From CAYOHG01 sp964465125 (GTDB taxonomy: Bacteria > Planctomycetota > Phycisphaerae > UBA1845 > Fen-1342), in contig CAYXIO010000047.1 of the NCBI GenBank assembly GCA_964465125.1, positions 1-32,593 on the forward strand: DNA of 32,593 nt. The letters are read 5' to 3'. The notes below the pieces were generated by a model. It searched no databases. It was not told where the DNA came from and saw nothing but the letters and a program-made list of their open reading frames with translations. Positions 1-7,561 of the stretch are shown here, one piece after another (the stretch's first letter is position 1; each line of letters starts with the position of its first letter). The position numbers were made by a program, and so were the translations under genes.

Positions 1-95
1 CACGGTGTGCGCGTGCGGGGCCCGCCCCCCCCACAAACCACCTCTCTCCCCAAACCCCCCCCCCCCCCCCTTGCCCCCCCCCCCCCCCCCCCCGG
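1..95. repeat. Low-complexity poly-C tract
   Basis: Two nearly pure C runs of about 16 (55-70) and 20 bases (74-93), with further C-rich sequence before them, lie at the left edge. Nothing else in the window looks like this. The most likely explanation is a contig-end sequencing or assembly artefact. The proline-rich reading frame that crosses it has no coding character. Confidence 0.75.
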
Positions 96-170
96 CGGAC
101 ACTATCATGCTGCCGGCATCGGCACGCAGAGTGGCATCGTTTGGCCGCCTCATCCGCGGGAGGACAATCG

Positions 171-537
171 GTGATACAGCGGATTGCATTTCTATCGTTC
201 CTTCTGTTTGCGCCATCAGCGAAGGCTCAGGAGATTGGAGCGTGCAGTCTGTACTGGCTCGTGAGATAGCGTCGGGGACTGTTTTCAGTGCCCGCCGGGC
301 GATGACGGGGGAGTCGAATATTGTACCACCATGGACATTTCCTTCGATACCTGGTGCGCCGGGATGTGCCCGTTTCCGACTACTTGCGAGGCCGTCACGG
401 AGGTGAATACGGCTGTTCTGGTCCGGAAGCTCTGCCTGGACAGTTGCTGGGGCGACCATTGTGAGCCGGAAGTGGAACCGCTGGAGGTGGTCTATGGGTG
501 GGTGCCCGGGTCCTGCGGGTGTACGCTCCCGGAGTAG
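171..537 (+). pseudogene. Small Cys-rich secreted protein, frameshifted
   Basis: A GTG start at 171 follows a good ribosome site (GGGAGGA, about 7 bases spacing). It opens a clear Sec signal peptide: MIQRIAFLSFLLFAPSAKA, with cleavage after AKA. The frame ends at TAG 267-269 after only 32 codons. The next frame (+1) opens exactly here, from 265 to the TAG at 535-537. It encodes a Cys-rich domain of about 90 residues with around ten cysteines and acidic/aromatic residues. Skipping one base near 264 joins signal peptide and domain into one exported, probably disulfide-bonded protein of about 121 residues. I do not recognise the family. Because the break is close to a low-quality contig end, a sequencing error is at least as likely as a true pseudogene; a +1 programmed shift at the rare AGA codon before the stop is a remote option. 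Confidence 0.5.
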
Positions 538-712
538 CCAGGCGGGAGCGTTGGGAGCAGTCGTCTTTACATTGGGACCACGTCGGCTCGCGCGATCGGG
601 TCCAGGGAGCGAGCGTGATCGGTCTTCGCTCGGCGGATTGCTTCTGGTGCAGGTTCGTTGATTGTCGCCGCTGGTTGGGTGGACTGCAAACCCACTGAAT
701 GGGAGACTCGCG

Positions 713-1768
713 ATGGCCTTGGTCAGTCCCGTGATGTGTGCAGCGTTGCTTGCCGTGATGGGCAGTTCTTCTCGGGTGGCGCAGAATCAGGCCGTCTCGC
801 TCGGGAACATCCGAGCGGCCCATCAGGCGCGGGCGGCGGCCATCCGAACGCTGGTGATCGATGAGCATACCGCGATGCGGCGAACGGGCAGCGAGACCCA
901 CGAAGACAGTCTCTACAACCAGATGCAGGAGCGCGTCATGCGGGCGAAACAAGCTGCGCGCGAGAGGGCGGTTTGCGAGCCGACGACTCCTGAGGAGCTG
1001 ACGGCATTCGAGGAGCATATCCGCGAGGCAGGCAATGAGGATTTCCCGGAGGAGATTCGCTCCGTTCTACTCGCCAATCGCGTCAAGCTGACCAACGACC
1101 GCTCCGTCTACGATTTCGAGGCGTCGCGGTACTACTGCAAGCAGACGGATCTTCGCGACCTTCCTGAACTGGCCCAGGAATATGGCATTCCTGAGTACCA
1201 ACTGAGCAACCTGACGGCTAGCAAGTCGCTGATGGGGACCGCAGGATACAGCGTGCTCATCAACGACAGCGAGACGGTGGCCACCCTGCTGCGAGGCGGA
1301 TTGCAACCGACGAAGCTTCGCCGCGAGCTTCTGGGGATTGCCCCGGAACCCCTGCTGGATTGGCAGTGGCCGGCGACGATTGAAGTCGAGAGCAACGGAC
1401 AGATTGTGGCGCGCGGCACGAGGGGCCGGTCCGCGGAGCTTGTGTTCGAACTGACATTCAGCAGCGCTGAGGGTTACCCAATGACGCACCTGGTGCAATA
1501 CGGGTCCGGAGGAACGATCATGCGCGAAGTCACGCTGAGCGAGTTTCGCGCGGCCGGCGACGGCACCCTGATTCCATTCCGCAGCGTGGAATGGAAGCGA
1601 TTGGGCGCCGCTGGAGAACAGGTTACGGTGCGGCAGGTAACCAGCGTCGAAATCAATTCAACGCTGCCGGGCGACGCATTTCGACTACCGGCCGGCGCGC
1701 ACCTGTCCGCGCTCGAGGCAGACGCCGTACCTGCCTACAAGACCGACCAGGAAGCCCTGCGCAGGTAG
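713..1768 (+). CDS. Secreted LolA-like protein of unknown function
   Basis: A 351-residue protein that starts at ATG 713, preceded by GGGAG with 7 bases spacing; the TTG at 662 would only add residues before the signal peptide. The N-terminus (hydrophobic MCAALLAVMG, then SSSRVAQ) is a Sec signal peptide. Residues about 20-140 are charged and helical. The C-terminal half has alternating beta-type segments such as HLVQYGSGGTIMREVTLSEF and a final stretch ending in NSTLPGDAFRLPAGA. This is reminiscent of the LolA-like sheet in planctomycete lipoprotein-sorting-type proteins, but I see no decisive motif. It stands alone, with 175 bp upstream and a repeat-bearing gap downstream. The role is unknown; a periplasmic or cell-surface location is likely. 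Confidence 0.7.
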   Translation: MALVSPVMCAALLAVMGSSSRVAQNQAVSLGNIRAAHQARAAAIRTLVIDEHTAMRRTGSETHEDSLYNQMQERVMRAKQAARERAVCEPTTPEELTAFEEHIREAGNEDFPEEIRSVLLANRVKLTNDRSVYDFEASRYYCKQTDLRDLPELAQEYGIPEYQLSNLTASKSLMGTAGYSVLINDSETVATLLRGGLQPTKLRRELLGIAPEPLLDWQWPATIEVESNGQIVARGTRGRSAELVFELTFSSAEGYPMTHLVQYGSGGTIMREVTLSEFRAAGDGTLIPFRSVEWKRLGAAGEQVTVRQVTSVEINSTLPGDAFRLPAGAHLSALEADAVPAYKTDQEALRR

Positions 1769-1785
1769 CCGCAGTCGCAAGTAGC

Positions 1786-1811
1786 AGATTCCTCGCTGCG
1801 CTCGGAATGAC
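1786..1811. repeat. Dispersed GAGCGCAGCGAGGAAT-type repeat
   Basis: The reverse strand reads as a form of the ATTCCGAGCGCAGCGAGGAAT element that recurs between genes in many unrelated bacterial phyla and gives the spurious peptide HSERSEES when translated. It is an imperfect hairpin (ATTCC/GGAAT outer stem, GC/GC inner stem) located 18 bases after the stop of the upstream gene. Only one copy is in this window. Confidence 0.6.
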
Positions 1812-1827
1812 GCCGCGCGGGAGACGA

Positions 1828-1847
1828 AGTGCGCGGAGTAGCGCACT
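1828..1847. terminator. Hairpin, possible terminator
   Basis: A perfect 7-bp stem, AGTGCGC/GCGCACT, with a 6-base loop lies about 60 bp after the stop at 1768. There is no T-run after it, so an intrinsic terminator is only a possibility. Confidence 0.3.
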
Positions 1848-1900
1848 CAGCGCCCGCGCCTTTGGACTCTCCACTCCTCGGCCGGAATTCGCCGGAGCGA

Positions 1901-1929
1901 TTGTCCGGTACGCTCCAGCATGTCATACT
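1901..1929 (+). promoter_or_regulatory. Candidate sigma-70 type promoter
   Basis: TTGTCC (1901-1906) and CATACT (1924-1929) are separated by 17 bases, each matching four of six consensus positions. This would start transcription about 80 bases before the membrane-protein gene at 2018. A sequence match only. Confidence 0.3.
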
Positions 1930-2017
1930 CCTGCGCCCGCGGCGTGGCGCGGGCCGCGGGGCGGATCGGTGCTCCGCGCGACACATCTCGGCGAGAGCCT
2001 TCGCAGGAGCGTGTTCC

Positions 2018-2584
2018 ATGACCTTTCTGACCGCGCTTTGGCTGCCGATTCTCGTGTCCGCCGTCTTCGTGTTCATCGTCAGTTCGATCATTCACATGGC
2101 AACGCCGATGCACAAGGGCGACATGCGAAAGGTCAAGAACGAAGACGCGATCCTGGAGGCGCTGCGCTCGCAGGGCCTCGAGCCGGGCGAGTACATGTTC
2201 CCGTGCCCGGGGTCGATGAAGGAGATGGGCTCGCCGGAGATGATGGAGAAGTTCAAGCGCGGCCCGGTCGGGCGGCTGATCATCATGCCGGCTGGCGGCT
2301 GCAACATCGGCCAGAGCCTGATGCAATGGTTCCTTCATACCCTTCTCATCGGCATGCTGGTGGCGTACGTCAGTTGGCACGCCCTGGGCGCGGGGGCGCA
2401 CTACCTGTCGGTGTTCCGCGTGGCCGGAACGGCGGCGCTGCTGGGCTATGCCGCCGGCTACGTGGTCGACTCGATCTGGAAGGGCGTGAGCTGGGGCACC
2501 AGCGCGAGATTCATCTTCGACGGCGTGGTCTACGCGCTCGTCACGGCGGGCACGTTCGGCTGGCTGTGGCCGGACGCGGCGTGA
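2018..2584 (+). CDS. Conserved four-helix membrane protein
   Basis: A 188-residue inner-membrane protein. ATG 2018 follows AGGAG with 8 bases spacing; longer upstream in-frame starts lie in non-coding-looking sequence. Predicted helices: residues 1-27 (LPILVSAVFVFIVSSIIHM), a TM2 around LMQWFLHTLLIGMLVAYVSW, a TM3 around AALLGYAAGYVVDSIW and a TM4 around VVYALVTAGTFGWLWP. Between TM1 and TM2 is a soluble segment with the distinctive stretch FPCPGSMKEMGSPEMMEKF and a second Cys in the AGGCN motif. I recall similar proteins as conserved uncharacterised membrane proteins in several phyla, but no named function. The two conserved Cys and the Met-rich loop could bind metal; that is only a guess. 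Confidence 0.75.
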   Translation: MTFLTALWLPILVSAVFVFIVSSIIHMATPMHKGDMRKVKNEDAILEALRSQGLEPGEYMFPCPGSMKEMGSPEMMEKFKRGPVGRLIIMPAGGCNIGQSLMQWFLHTLLIGMLVAYVSWHALGAGAHYLSVFRVAGTAALLGYAAGYVVDSIWKGVSWGTSARFIFDGVVYALVTAGTFGWLWPDAA

Positions 2585-2735
2585 GCGGCGCGGAGTGGAC
2601 CGCGGGGGCGCTTCATGCTATCCCAGGATCCCTCTCCCTCGCGGAGCGGGGTCCGGGGCGAATTGGAAGTCGCGGGAAAACCGCCCCTCTCCCGGCCTCA
2701 CCGAGAGTTGAGGGGGGTTGGGGGATCGGCCCTCG
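2585..2735. terminator. Convergent gap with terminator-like hairpin
   Basis: Between two converging genes. Stem CCCCTC (2684-2689)/GAGGGG (2710-2715) is followed, on the minus strand, by CGGTTTT (2677-2683), giving a plausible intrinsic terminator for the minus-strand dockerin gene. The alternating CCCTCTCCC-type text here and at 2630-2640 also resembles a common dispersed repeat family in high-GC genomes. Confidence 0.45.
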
Positions 2736-4457
2736 TCAGATACAAGTCACGCTGAAGGCGACCAGCATTTGTGAAAGGTCGTCGAGGTCGATCGCGCCGT
2801 CGCCGGTGAGATCTCCCTGGGCGTAGGTCGCACCGCTGGTGACGCCGAAATGCACCAGCAAAATCGACAGGTCGTCGAGGTCGATCGTCAGGTCGCCGTT
2901 GAGGTCCCCCAGCGCGCCGGCGGACACAACGAACTGCGCATTGGCTACGCCGCTGCCGGGTGTGTACGCGCCGAGCGTGGCGCCGCGCGCGTCGCTGACG
3001 GTGATCCAGGCATTCATGCCGCCGAACGTCCCGCCCAGCGGCGTGGTCTGCCCTTCCTGGGCGACGACCCGCAGGCTGTTGTCGGGCAGGCTGTACACCT
3101 GTGTATCCAGCTCGGTGCCCGAGGTCAGGTGGGCGGCGGTCCAGATCGCGAGATTGCCGCAGTCGTCGATGGCGCGCATCGGGTTGCGCGAGAAGGCCAG
3201 GCCGTAGCACTGTCCGCCGCCGACGGAGTCGTAAAACGCGAGCGCCTTGCGCCAGATTCCCGGGCTGCCGGCCACCCAGCCCGAGGTGTATTGCCCACCG
3301 CCGAGGAACACGTCGGCGAAGAAGGCGATCTCGCCGTTGTCATTGAGCAGGGGCGCCTGAAAGTCGAAGTAGGTGCCGCCGATGGGCGTGGCCTGTCCGG
3401 CGGCGATGTAGGTCTGGTGAACGCCGGCGGTCGTGACGAACAACCCGCGCGTAATGGGCCCGCCGCCGACGGTGGAGAAGAAGCCGACCTGCCCGAGGTC
3501 GTTGATGCCGGGCAGGTCACCGACCGGGATCGTGGTTCCGTCGCTGAAGCCGAGCGATTCACCGGCGAGGATGGCAAAGGTGCCGCCGCCGGGGACGGCG
3601 TCGCCGACCGCGACGTGCTTGGTGAGCACGCCGCCGTTCCAGCGCAGGATGTTGACGGCGCCGGTGCCGCTGTTGGTGGCGATGAAGGCGACTTCGCCGA
3701 GGTTGTTGAGCGAACCGGGGCCGATGCGCGTGAGCGTTCCGCCGAGGGGTGAAGGATCGCCGACGGCAGCGACCTTGACGATGGTCCCGCTCGCGCCGAG
3801 GCGTAGGAAGAGCCCGCGCGGCGCGCTGCCGTTGTAGACGTCTGCCATGAACAGCACGTCGCCGCGGTTGTTGATGGCCGGAGCGAAGAAGGTGCCGCCG
3901 AAAAAGCCGCTGAAGGTTCCGCCGATGGGCGCGGGGTCGCCGCAGCCGGTGCCGGGGTTTCCGCTGCCTCCGCCGCCGCCACAGCCGATGGCGACGGGCG
4001 TCAGTACGCCGCCGTCGGAGATGAAGATGCCCTGATTTCGTGTGGAGCCGACGACCTGGGCGAAGAAGGCGATCTGGCCGTAGTCGTTGATGGTGGCGGG
4101 ATTGGCGGGCGCGATCGGGGAGAGCGTTCCGCCGCCGGGCACAGCCTGCCCGTGTCTGGCGGCCGGGTCAAATTGAAAGCCGGGTGCCAGCAGGCAGCAG
4201 GGGTCGGTGCTGCGCGCGTAGTTCTGCAATTCGATCCGCTCGACGGGTGGCCGCGAGGGCACGCTGATGGCGGTTTGATCGCTCCAGTCGAAAACGTGCG
4301 CGGGCAGCTCTCCGCGCGCTACGAACGGCTGGGCGCGGTCGGCGGCGCTCGACGTCGCGTCACCCGCGATTGCGATCGCGGAAGAGAGGAGCACGACAGC
4401 GCCCAGGGCACGCCATTCGACGGACGCCGGGCATCGGAGGTTGGCGGGGACTCGCAC
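2736..4457 (-). CDS. Secreted NxxGxxAF tandem-repeat protein with dockerin-like tail
   Basis: A 573-residue exported protein. The GTG start (4457) has GAGGG six bases upstream; the N-terminus contains a signal-peptide core (ALGAVVLLSSAIAIAG). The middle carries at least six tandem units, each with an N-x-x-G-x-x-A/G-F core: INDYGQIAFFA, INNRGDVLFMA, LNNLGEVAFIA, INDLGQVGFFS, LNDNGEIAFFA and IDDCGNLAIWT. The units alternate with GxPxPxGGTF motifs. This is the choice-of-anchor NxxGxxAF repeat family, probably a beta-propeller-like surface or secreted protein. Residues 517-568 hold two calcium-loop repeats (GDLNGDLTIDLDDL and GDLTGDGAIDLDDL), the dockerin-type tail common in planctomycete exported proteins. 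A Gly run follows VAIGC. No catalytic motif is visible; binding or attachment is the likely role. It converges with the plus-strand gene ending at 2584. Confidence 0.8.
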   Translation of the reverse strand: MRVPANLRCPASVEWRALGAVVLLSSAIAIAGDATSSAADRAQPFVARGELPAHVFDWSDQTAISVPSRPPVERIELQNYARSTDPCCLLAPGFQFDPAARHGQAVPGGGTLSPIAPANPATINDYGQIAFFAQVVGSTRNQGIFISDGGVLTPVAIGCGGGGGSGNPGTGCGDPAPIGGTFSGFFGGTFFAPAINNRGDVLFMADVYNGSAPRGLFLRLGASGTIVKVAAVGDPSPLGGTLTRIGPGSLNNLGEVAFIATNSGTGAVNILRWNGGVLTKHVAVGDAVPGGGTFAILAGESLGFSDGTTIPVGDLPGINDLGQVGFFSTVGGGPITRGLFVTTAGVHQTYIAAGQATPIGGTYFDFQAPLLNDNGEIAFFADVFLGGGQYTSGWVAGSPGIWRKALAFYDSVGGGQCYGLAFSRNPMRAIDDCGNLAIWTAAHLTSGTELDTQVYSLPDNSLRVVAQEGQTTPLGGTFGGMNAWITVSDARGATLGAYTPGSGVANAQFVVSAGALGDLNGDLTIDLDDLSILLVHFGVTSGATYAQGDLTGDGAIDLDDLSQMLVAFSVTCI

Positions 4458-4662
4458 GGAACACCCTCGAGAGCGGTGCGCGCGCTGCGCGCGGAAATCG
4501 GTCCAAGCAGGGCGACGCGTCGACGGGCGACGGTGTCAACACGGAGTTTGCGCGGGCGGCGGCAAAATGGAAAGTGCGTATTTTCCTTATCCGCGGACAC
4601 ACCATGTTCCGGGGCGCGTCCGGATAACGCGCGGGCGATGTCGAGTCTTCGGGGTGTGAAAA
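4458..4662. other. Intergenic region, no gene seen
   Basis: About 200 bp between the start of the dockerin-tailed protein and the terminator of the malic enzyme. It should hold the promoter of the minus-strand repeat protein; a TTGACA is present on the minus strand (4534-4539) but no convincing -10 box follows at normal spacing. No supported coding sequence. Confidence 0.5.
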
Positions 4663-4723
4663 AAGGGACCGCCCCGCGTAGCGGTCTGTCGTGTGCGTGG
4701 CAGACTGCCGAGGACGGGGCGGT
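4657..4723 (-). terminator. Intrinsic terminator of the hydrogenase operon
   Basis: Read on the minus strand, a perfect 9-bp stem ACCGCCCCG (4715-4723)/CGGGGCGGT (4668-4676) encloses a 38-base loop that can pair further (CAGTCTG against CAGAC). It is followed by CCC and a run of six T (4659-4664). It lies 40 bases after the malic enzyme stop, so it probably ends the whole minus-strand unit. Confidence 0.75.
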
Positions 4724-4762
4724 GGTTCGTTCATGCCGCTCGCGGCGGCGGTACCCTCGGAA

Positions 4763-6481
4763 TCAGCGTGGGCCCGGCGGATAGTAGGTCGGGTAGTCCG
4801 GCCACCAGGTATTCGCACGCACCTTCCGTTCGATCTCGCGATCGTCGAGCATGCGGCCGAGCCCGACGTCGCGGGCCATCTTCACGACCGCACAAGCGAC
4901 GCGGAAGCTGACGTCGCGCAGGTCGGCGACGTCCGGATAGATCGCGCCGGTCGCCAGCCGCGCATCGGTGACCGAGCTGGCGAGCGCCTTGGCTGCGGCC
5001 ATGAAAAGCTCGTCCCGAACCTCGCGAGCTTCGGCGATGATGCAGCCGAGCCCCAGGCCGGGGAAGATGAGGACATTGTTGCCCTGGCCGATTTCGCGCG
5101 TCTTGCCCTCGTAGGTGACGGGGGCGAACGGGCTGCCCGTGGCGACCAGGGCGCGCCCGTCGCTCCAGCGGATGGCCTCCTCCGGAGTGCATTCGGTCTT
5201 GGTGGTCGGATTGCTGAACGCGAAGATCACCGGCCGCTCGCAGTGCTTGGCCATGGTGCGCACGACCGCCTCGGTGAAGATGCCCGGCGTGGCGGCGGTG
5301 CCGATCAGGATGGTCGGCTTGACGTGCTCGACGACTGTGGCGAGGTCGATCTGGCCGGAACGCTCGAACTTGTAGTAGGCCATTTCGTCGCTGGTCATCG
5401 CGACGGGCTTCTTGTGCTCGTCGCCGATCTTGCGGCCCTGGTAGAGCAGCCCTTCGCTGTCAAGGAACACCAGGTTGCGATGTACCGTCGCGCGGTCGAC
5501 GCCCTGCTCGAGCATGCCGGCCTCGATCAGGCGGCCGATGCCGATGCCGGCCGCGCCGGCGCCGGCAAAGACGACGCGCTGCTCGGAGATCGGCTTGCCG
5601 GTGATGCGCAGGGCCGACCACACGCCCGCCATGCCGACGGCGGCGGTTCCCTGGATGTCGTCATTGAAGCTGGTGATGCGCTTGCGGTAGCGGTCGAGAA
5701 TGCCGATGGCATTGGCCTTCTTGAAGTCCTCCCACTGGAGCAGGGCGCGCGGGAAGACCTGGAGCACGCCTTCCACAAAGGCCTCGATGAAGTCGTCGTA
5801 GGCCTTTCCGGTCAGCCGCCGCTGGCGGAAGCCCAGGTAGCACGGGTCGCTGAGCAACTGGGAGTTGTTCGTGCCGACGTCGAGCGAGATCGGCAGGCAG
5901 TGGGAGGGGTGAATCCCCGCGGCGGCGCAGTACAGCGCGAGCTTGCCGACCGGGATGCCCATGCCGCCGGCGCCTTGATCCCCCAAGCCCAGAATGCGCT
6001 CATTGTCCGTCACCACGATCAGCCGCACGAGCTCGGGATCGCGGACGTTGCGCAGAATGTCCGGCAGCCGCTCGACGTCGTCGGGAGTCAGCCAGATGCC
6101 GCGCGGCGAACGCATGATGTGGCTGTATTCTTGGCAGGCCTTGCCGACGGTCGGGGTGTACACGATCGGCATGAGCTCGTTCAGGTTCTCGACCAGCAGG
6201 CGATAGAAGAGCGTTTCGTTGCGGTTCTGGAGCGCGACCAGCCCGACGAATTTCTCCAGGTCGTCGCGCTTGGCGCGCAGCTTCTCGAGCTCCAGCCCGA
6301 CCTGCTGCTCGATGGTCAGCGAGGTCGGCGGGAGCAGCCCGGTGAGACTCAGGCGCTGGCGCTCCTCGGGGGTGAACGCGCCGTCCTTGTTGAAGCGGGG
6401 ATCCCGCAGCAGCCGCTCACCGCAATACGGAGCGGTGATGCGTCGGGCGCTCACGGGCTGCTCGGCGACAGTAGCGGTCAT
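4763..6481 (-). CDS. maeA: NAD-dependent malic enzyme
   Basis: A 572-residue decarboxylating malate dehydrogenase (malate to pyruvate, CO2 and reduced nicotinamide), full length for the long SfcA/MaeA type (about 565). Visible signatures: YTPTVGKACQEYS and RGIWLT in the N-terminal malic domain, TDNERILGLGDQGAGGMGI and KLALY, the metal/substrate segment FNDDIQGTAAV, the Rossmann motif FAGAGAAGIGIG, FSNPTTKTECTPEEA, and GQGNNVLIFPGLGLG near the C-terminus. ATG 6481 follows TAGGAGA by 7 bases. It begins 49 bp after hypB, with no terminator between, and is followed by a strong hairpin, so it is most likely the last gene of the hydrogenase operon. The pyridine nucleotide specificity is inferred from family type. 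Co-transcription suggests a link between malate oxidation and the NAD(P)H used or made by the hydrogenase. Confidence 0.95.
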   Translation of the reverse strand: MTATVAEQPVSARRITAPYCGERLLRDPRFNKDGAFTPEERQRLSLTGLLPPTSLTIEQQVGLELEKLRAKRDDLEKFVGLVALQNRNETLFYRLLVENLNELMPIVYTPTVGKACQEYSHIMRSPRGIWLTPDDVERLPDILRNVRDPELVRLIVVTDNERILGLGDQGAGGMGIPVGKLALYCAAAGIHPSHCLPISLDVGTNNSQLLSDPCYLGFRQRRLTGKAYDDFIEAFVEGVLQVFPRALLQWEDFKKANAIGILDRYRKRITSFNDDIQGTAAVGMAGVWSALRITGKPISEQRVVFAGAGAAGIGIGRLIEAGMLEQGVDRATVHRNLVFLDSEGLLYQGRKIGDEHKKPVAMTSDEMAYYKFERSGQIDLATVVEHVKPTILIGTAATPGIFTEAVVRTMAKHCERPVIFAFSNPTTKTECTPEEAIRWSDGRALVATGSPFAPVTYEGKTREIGQGNNVLIFPGLGLGCIIAEAREVRDELFMAAAKALASSVTDARLATGAIYPDVADLRDVSFRVACAVVKMARDVGLGRMLDDREIERKVRANTWWPDYPTYYPPGPR

Positions 6482-6530
6482 GGACGTTTCTCCTAACCGG
6501 GCCGACCCGCGTCTGGGGCCGCCGTGTGGG

Positions 6531-7214
6531 TCATGTGGACTCTACGGCCAGCGCCGCCCGGCAGCGGCGGCGCTTGATCGTCTCGGAACGCAGCCAATCA
6601 ACAAGCGCGCACACGCCTTCGCCGCCGCGCGCGTCCACCGGCAACACGGGGACCGACGGGTTGACGGCGTGGATGTCCTGGATCGCGCGGGATCGATCAA
6701 ACCGCACGTGCGGCTGCAAGTCGCACTTGCTGAGGACCACGAGGTCGGCGCGGCGGAACAGCAGCGGATATTTGAGCGGCTTGTCGTCGCCCTCGGCGAC
6801 GCTCAGGAGCGCCACGCGCGCGTGCTCGCCGAGGTCGAAATTCGCCGGACAGATCGGGTTGCCCACGTTTTCGATCACCAGCAGGTCGAGCGGTTCGAGC
6901 GCAAGCTCATCGAGGGCGCGGCGGACGTGCTCTGCCCGAAGATGGCAGCCGCCCTCGGTCAATAGTTGAACCGCCGGCACACCCAGCGCGGCGATGCGCT
7001 CGGCGTCGCGCGTGGTGGCGAGGTCGCCTTCGAGAACCGCGACGCGCAGATCGCGAAGGTTCGGCAGGGCCGCCTCCAGCAGCGTCGTCTTGCCGCTGCC
7101 GGCGCCGCCCAGAATGTTGACGCAGAAGATCCCCCGCTCATCAAACAGCGCGCGGATTTCGGCGGCTGCGGCGTCGTTCTTCTCAAGCACGCGACGGACC
7201 ACGGGGATGATCAT
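6531..7214 (-). CDS. hypB: Hydrogenase nickel-insertion GTPase HypB
   Basis: A 227-residue SIMIBI-class GTPase that, with HypA, delivers nickel to the hydrogenase large subunit. Seen in order: P-loop GGAGSGKTTLLE, the G-domain metal site GGCHLRA, the hallmark ENVGNPICPANFDLGE, LSVAEGDDKPLKYP, and the base-recognition SKCDL. ATG 7214 overlaps the hypA stop by four bases (ATGA); an earlier in-frame ATG at 7241 is less likely. There is no N-terminal CxxCGC motif and no His-rich stretch, so the high-affinity and storage nickel sites of some HypBs are absent; this is the minimal form. Second to last gene of the operon. Confidence 0.95.
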   Translation of the reverse strand: MIIPVVRRVLEKNDAAAAEIRALFDERGIFCVNILGGAGSGKTTLLEAALPNLRDLRVAVLEGDLATTRDAERIAALGVPAVQLLTEGGCHLRAEHVRRALDELALEPLDLLVIENVGNPICPANFDLGEHARVALLSVAEGDDKPLKYPLLFRRADLVVLSKCDLQPHVRFDRSRAIQDIHAVNPSVPVLPVDARGGEGVCALVDWLRSETIKRRRCRAALAVEST

Positions 7215-7561
7215 GGGCCGCTCTCCGCCTCGATGGAGCATAGCTCCAACTCGTCACCGCCGCTGAGCAGCCGCGCAGAGGCATTGCACTGCGGGCAGAC
7301 GGCTTCCCAGTGCGCGGCCTGGAATCGGACTTCGCAGGCCGGGCACTGCAGCGTCAGCGGGCTCGGGTCGATCTCAAGAGAAGCACAGGCACACGGCGTG
7401 CCAGAGCTTGCAATCTCGAATGCAGCGATCAGGGCGTCGGGCTCGATCATGCGCAACGGACCCACCCGGCAGGTGATGCGCGAAATCCGCCCTGCGCCGG
7501 CCCGTCGGGCGTGTTCCCCGGCCAACTCCACCAGGGCGCGGGCGATCGCAAGCTCATGCAT
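7211..7561 (-). CDS. hypA: Hydrogenase nickel metallochaperone HypA
   Basis: A 116-residue protein, normal length for HypA. The N-terminal MHE supplies the nickel-binding His2, and the rubredoxin-like zinc site is C73-x2-C76 and C89-x2-C92. It works with HypB in the last metal-insertion step before large-subunit cleavage. ATG 7561 overlaps the endopeptidase stop by eight bases, and the stop overlaps hypB by four, so translation is likely coupled across all three genes. An extra CAC pair (C57, C59) is seen; its meaning is unclear. Confidence 0.95.
   Translation of the reverse strand: MHELAIARALVELAGEHARRAGAGRISRITCRVGPLRMIEPDALIAAFEIASSGTPCACASLEIDPSPLTLQCPACEVRFQAAHWEAVCPQCNASARLLSGGDELELCSIEAESGP

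Noticed and set aside
5..406. Proline-rich open frame at the left edge
   Set aside because: Produced by the poly-C artefact; a different frame has a ribosome site and a signal peptide.
1591..2826. A 411-codon plus-strand open frame
   Set aside because: Crosses two real genes and their gap in another frame, with Arg/Gly-rich translation.
4664..4733. Small RNA or riboswitch
   Set aside because: The fold is explained by a long-loop terminator with a T-run after maeA.
4691..6496. A 601-codon plus-strand open frame
   Set aside because: It is exactly antisense to the well-conserved malic enzyme and has no recognisable domain; a product of high GC codon use.
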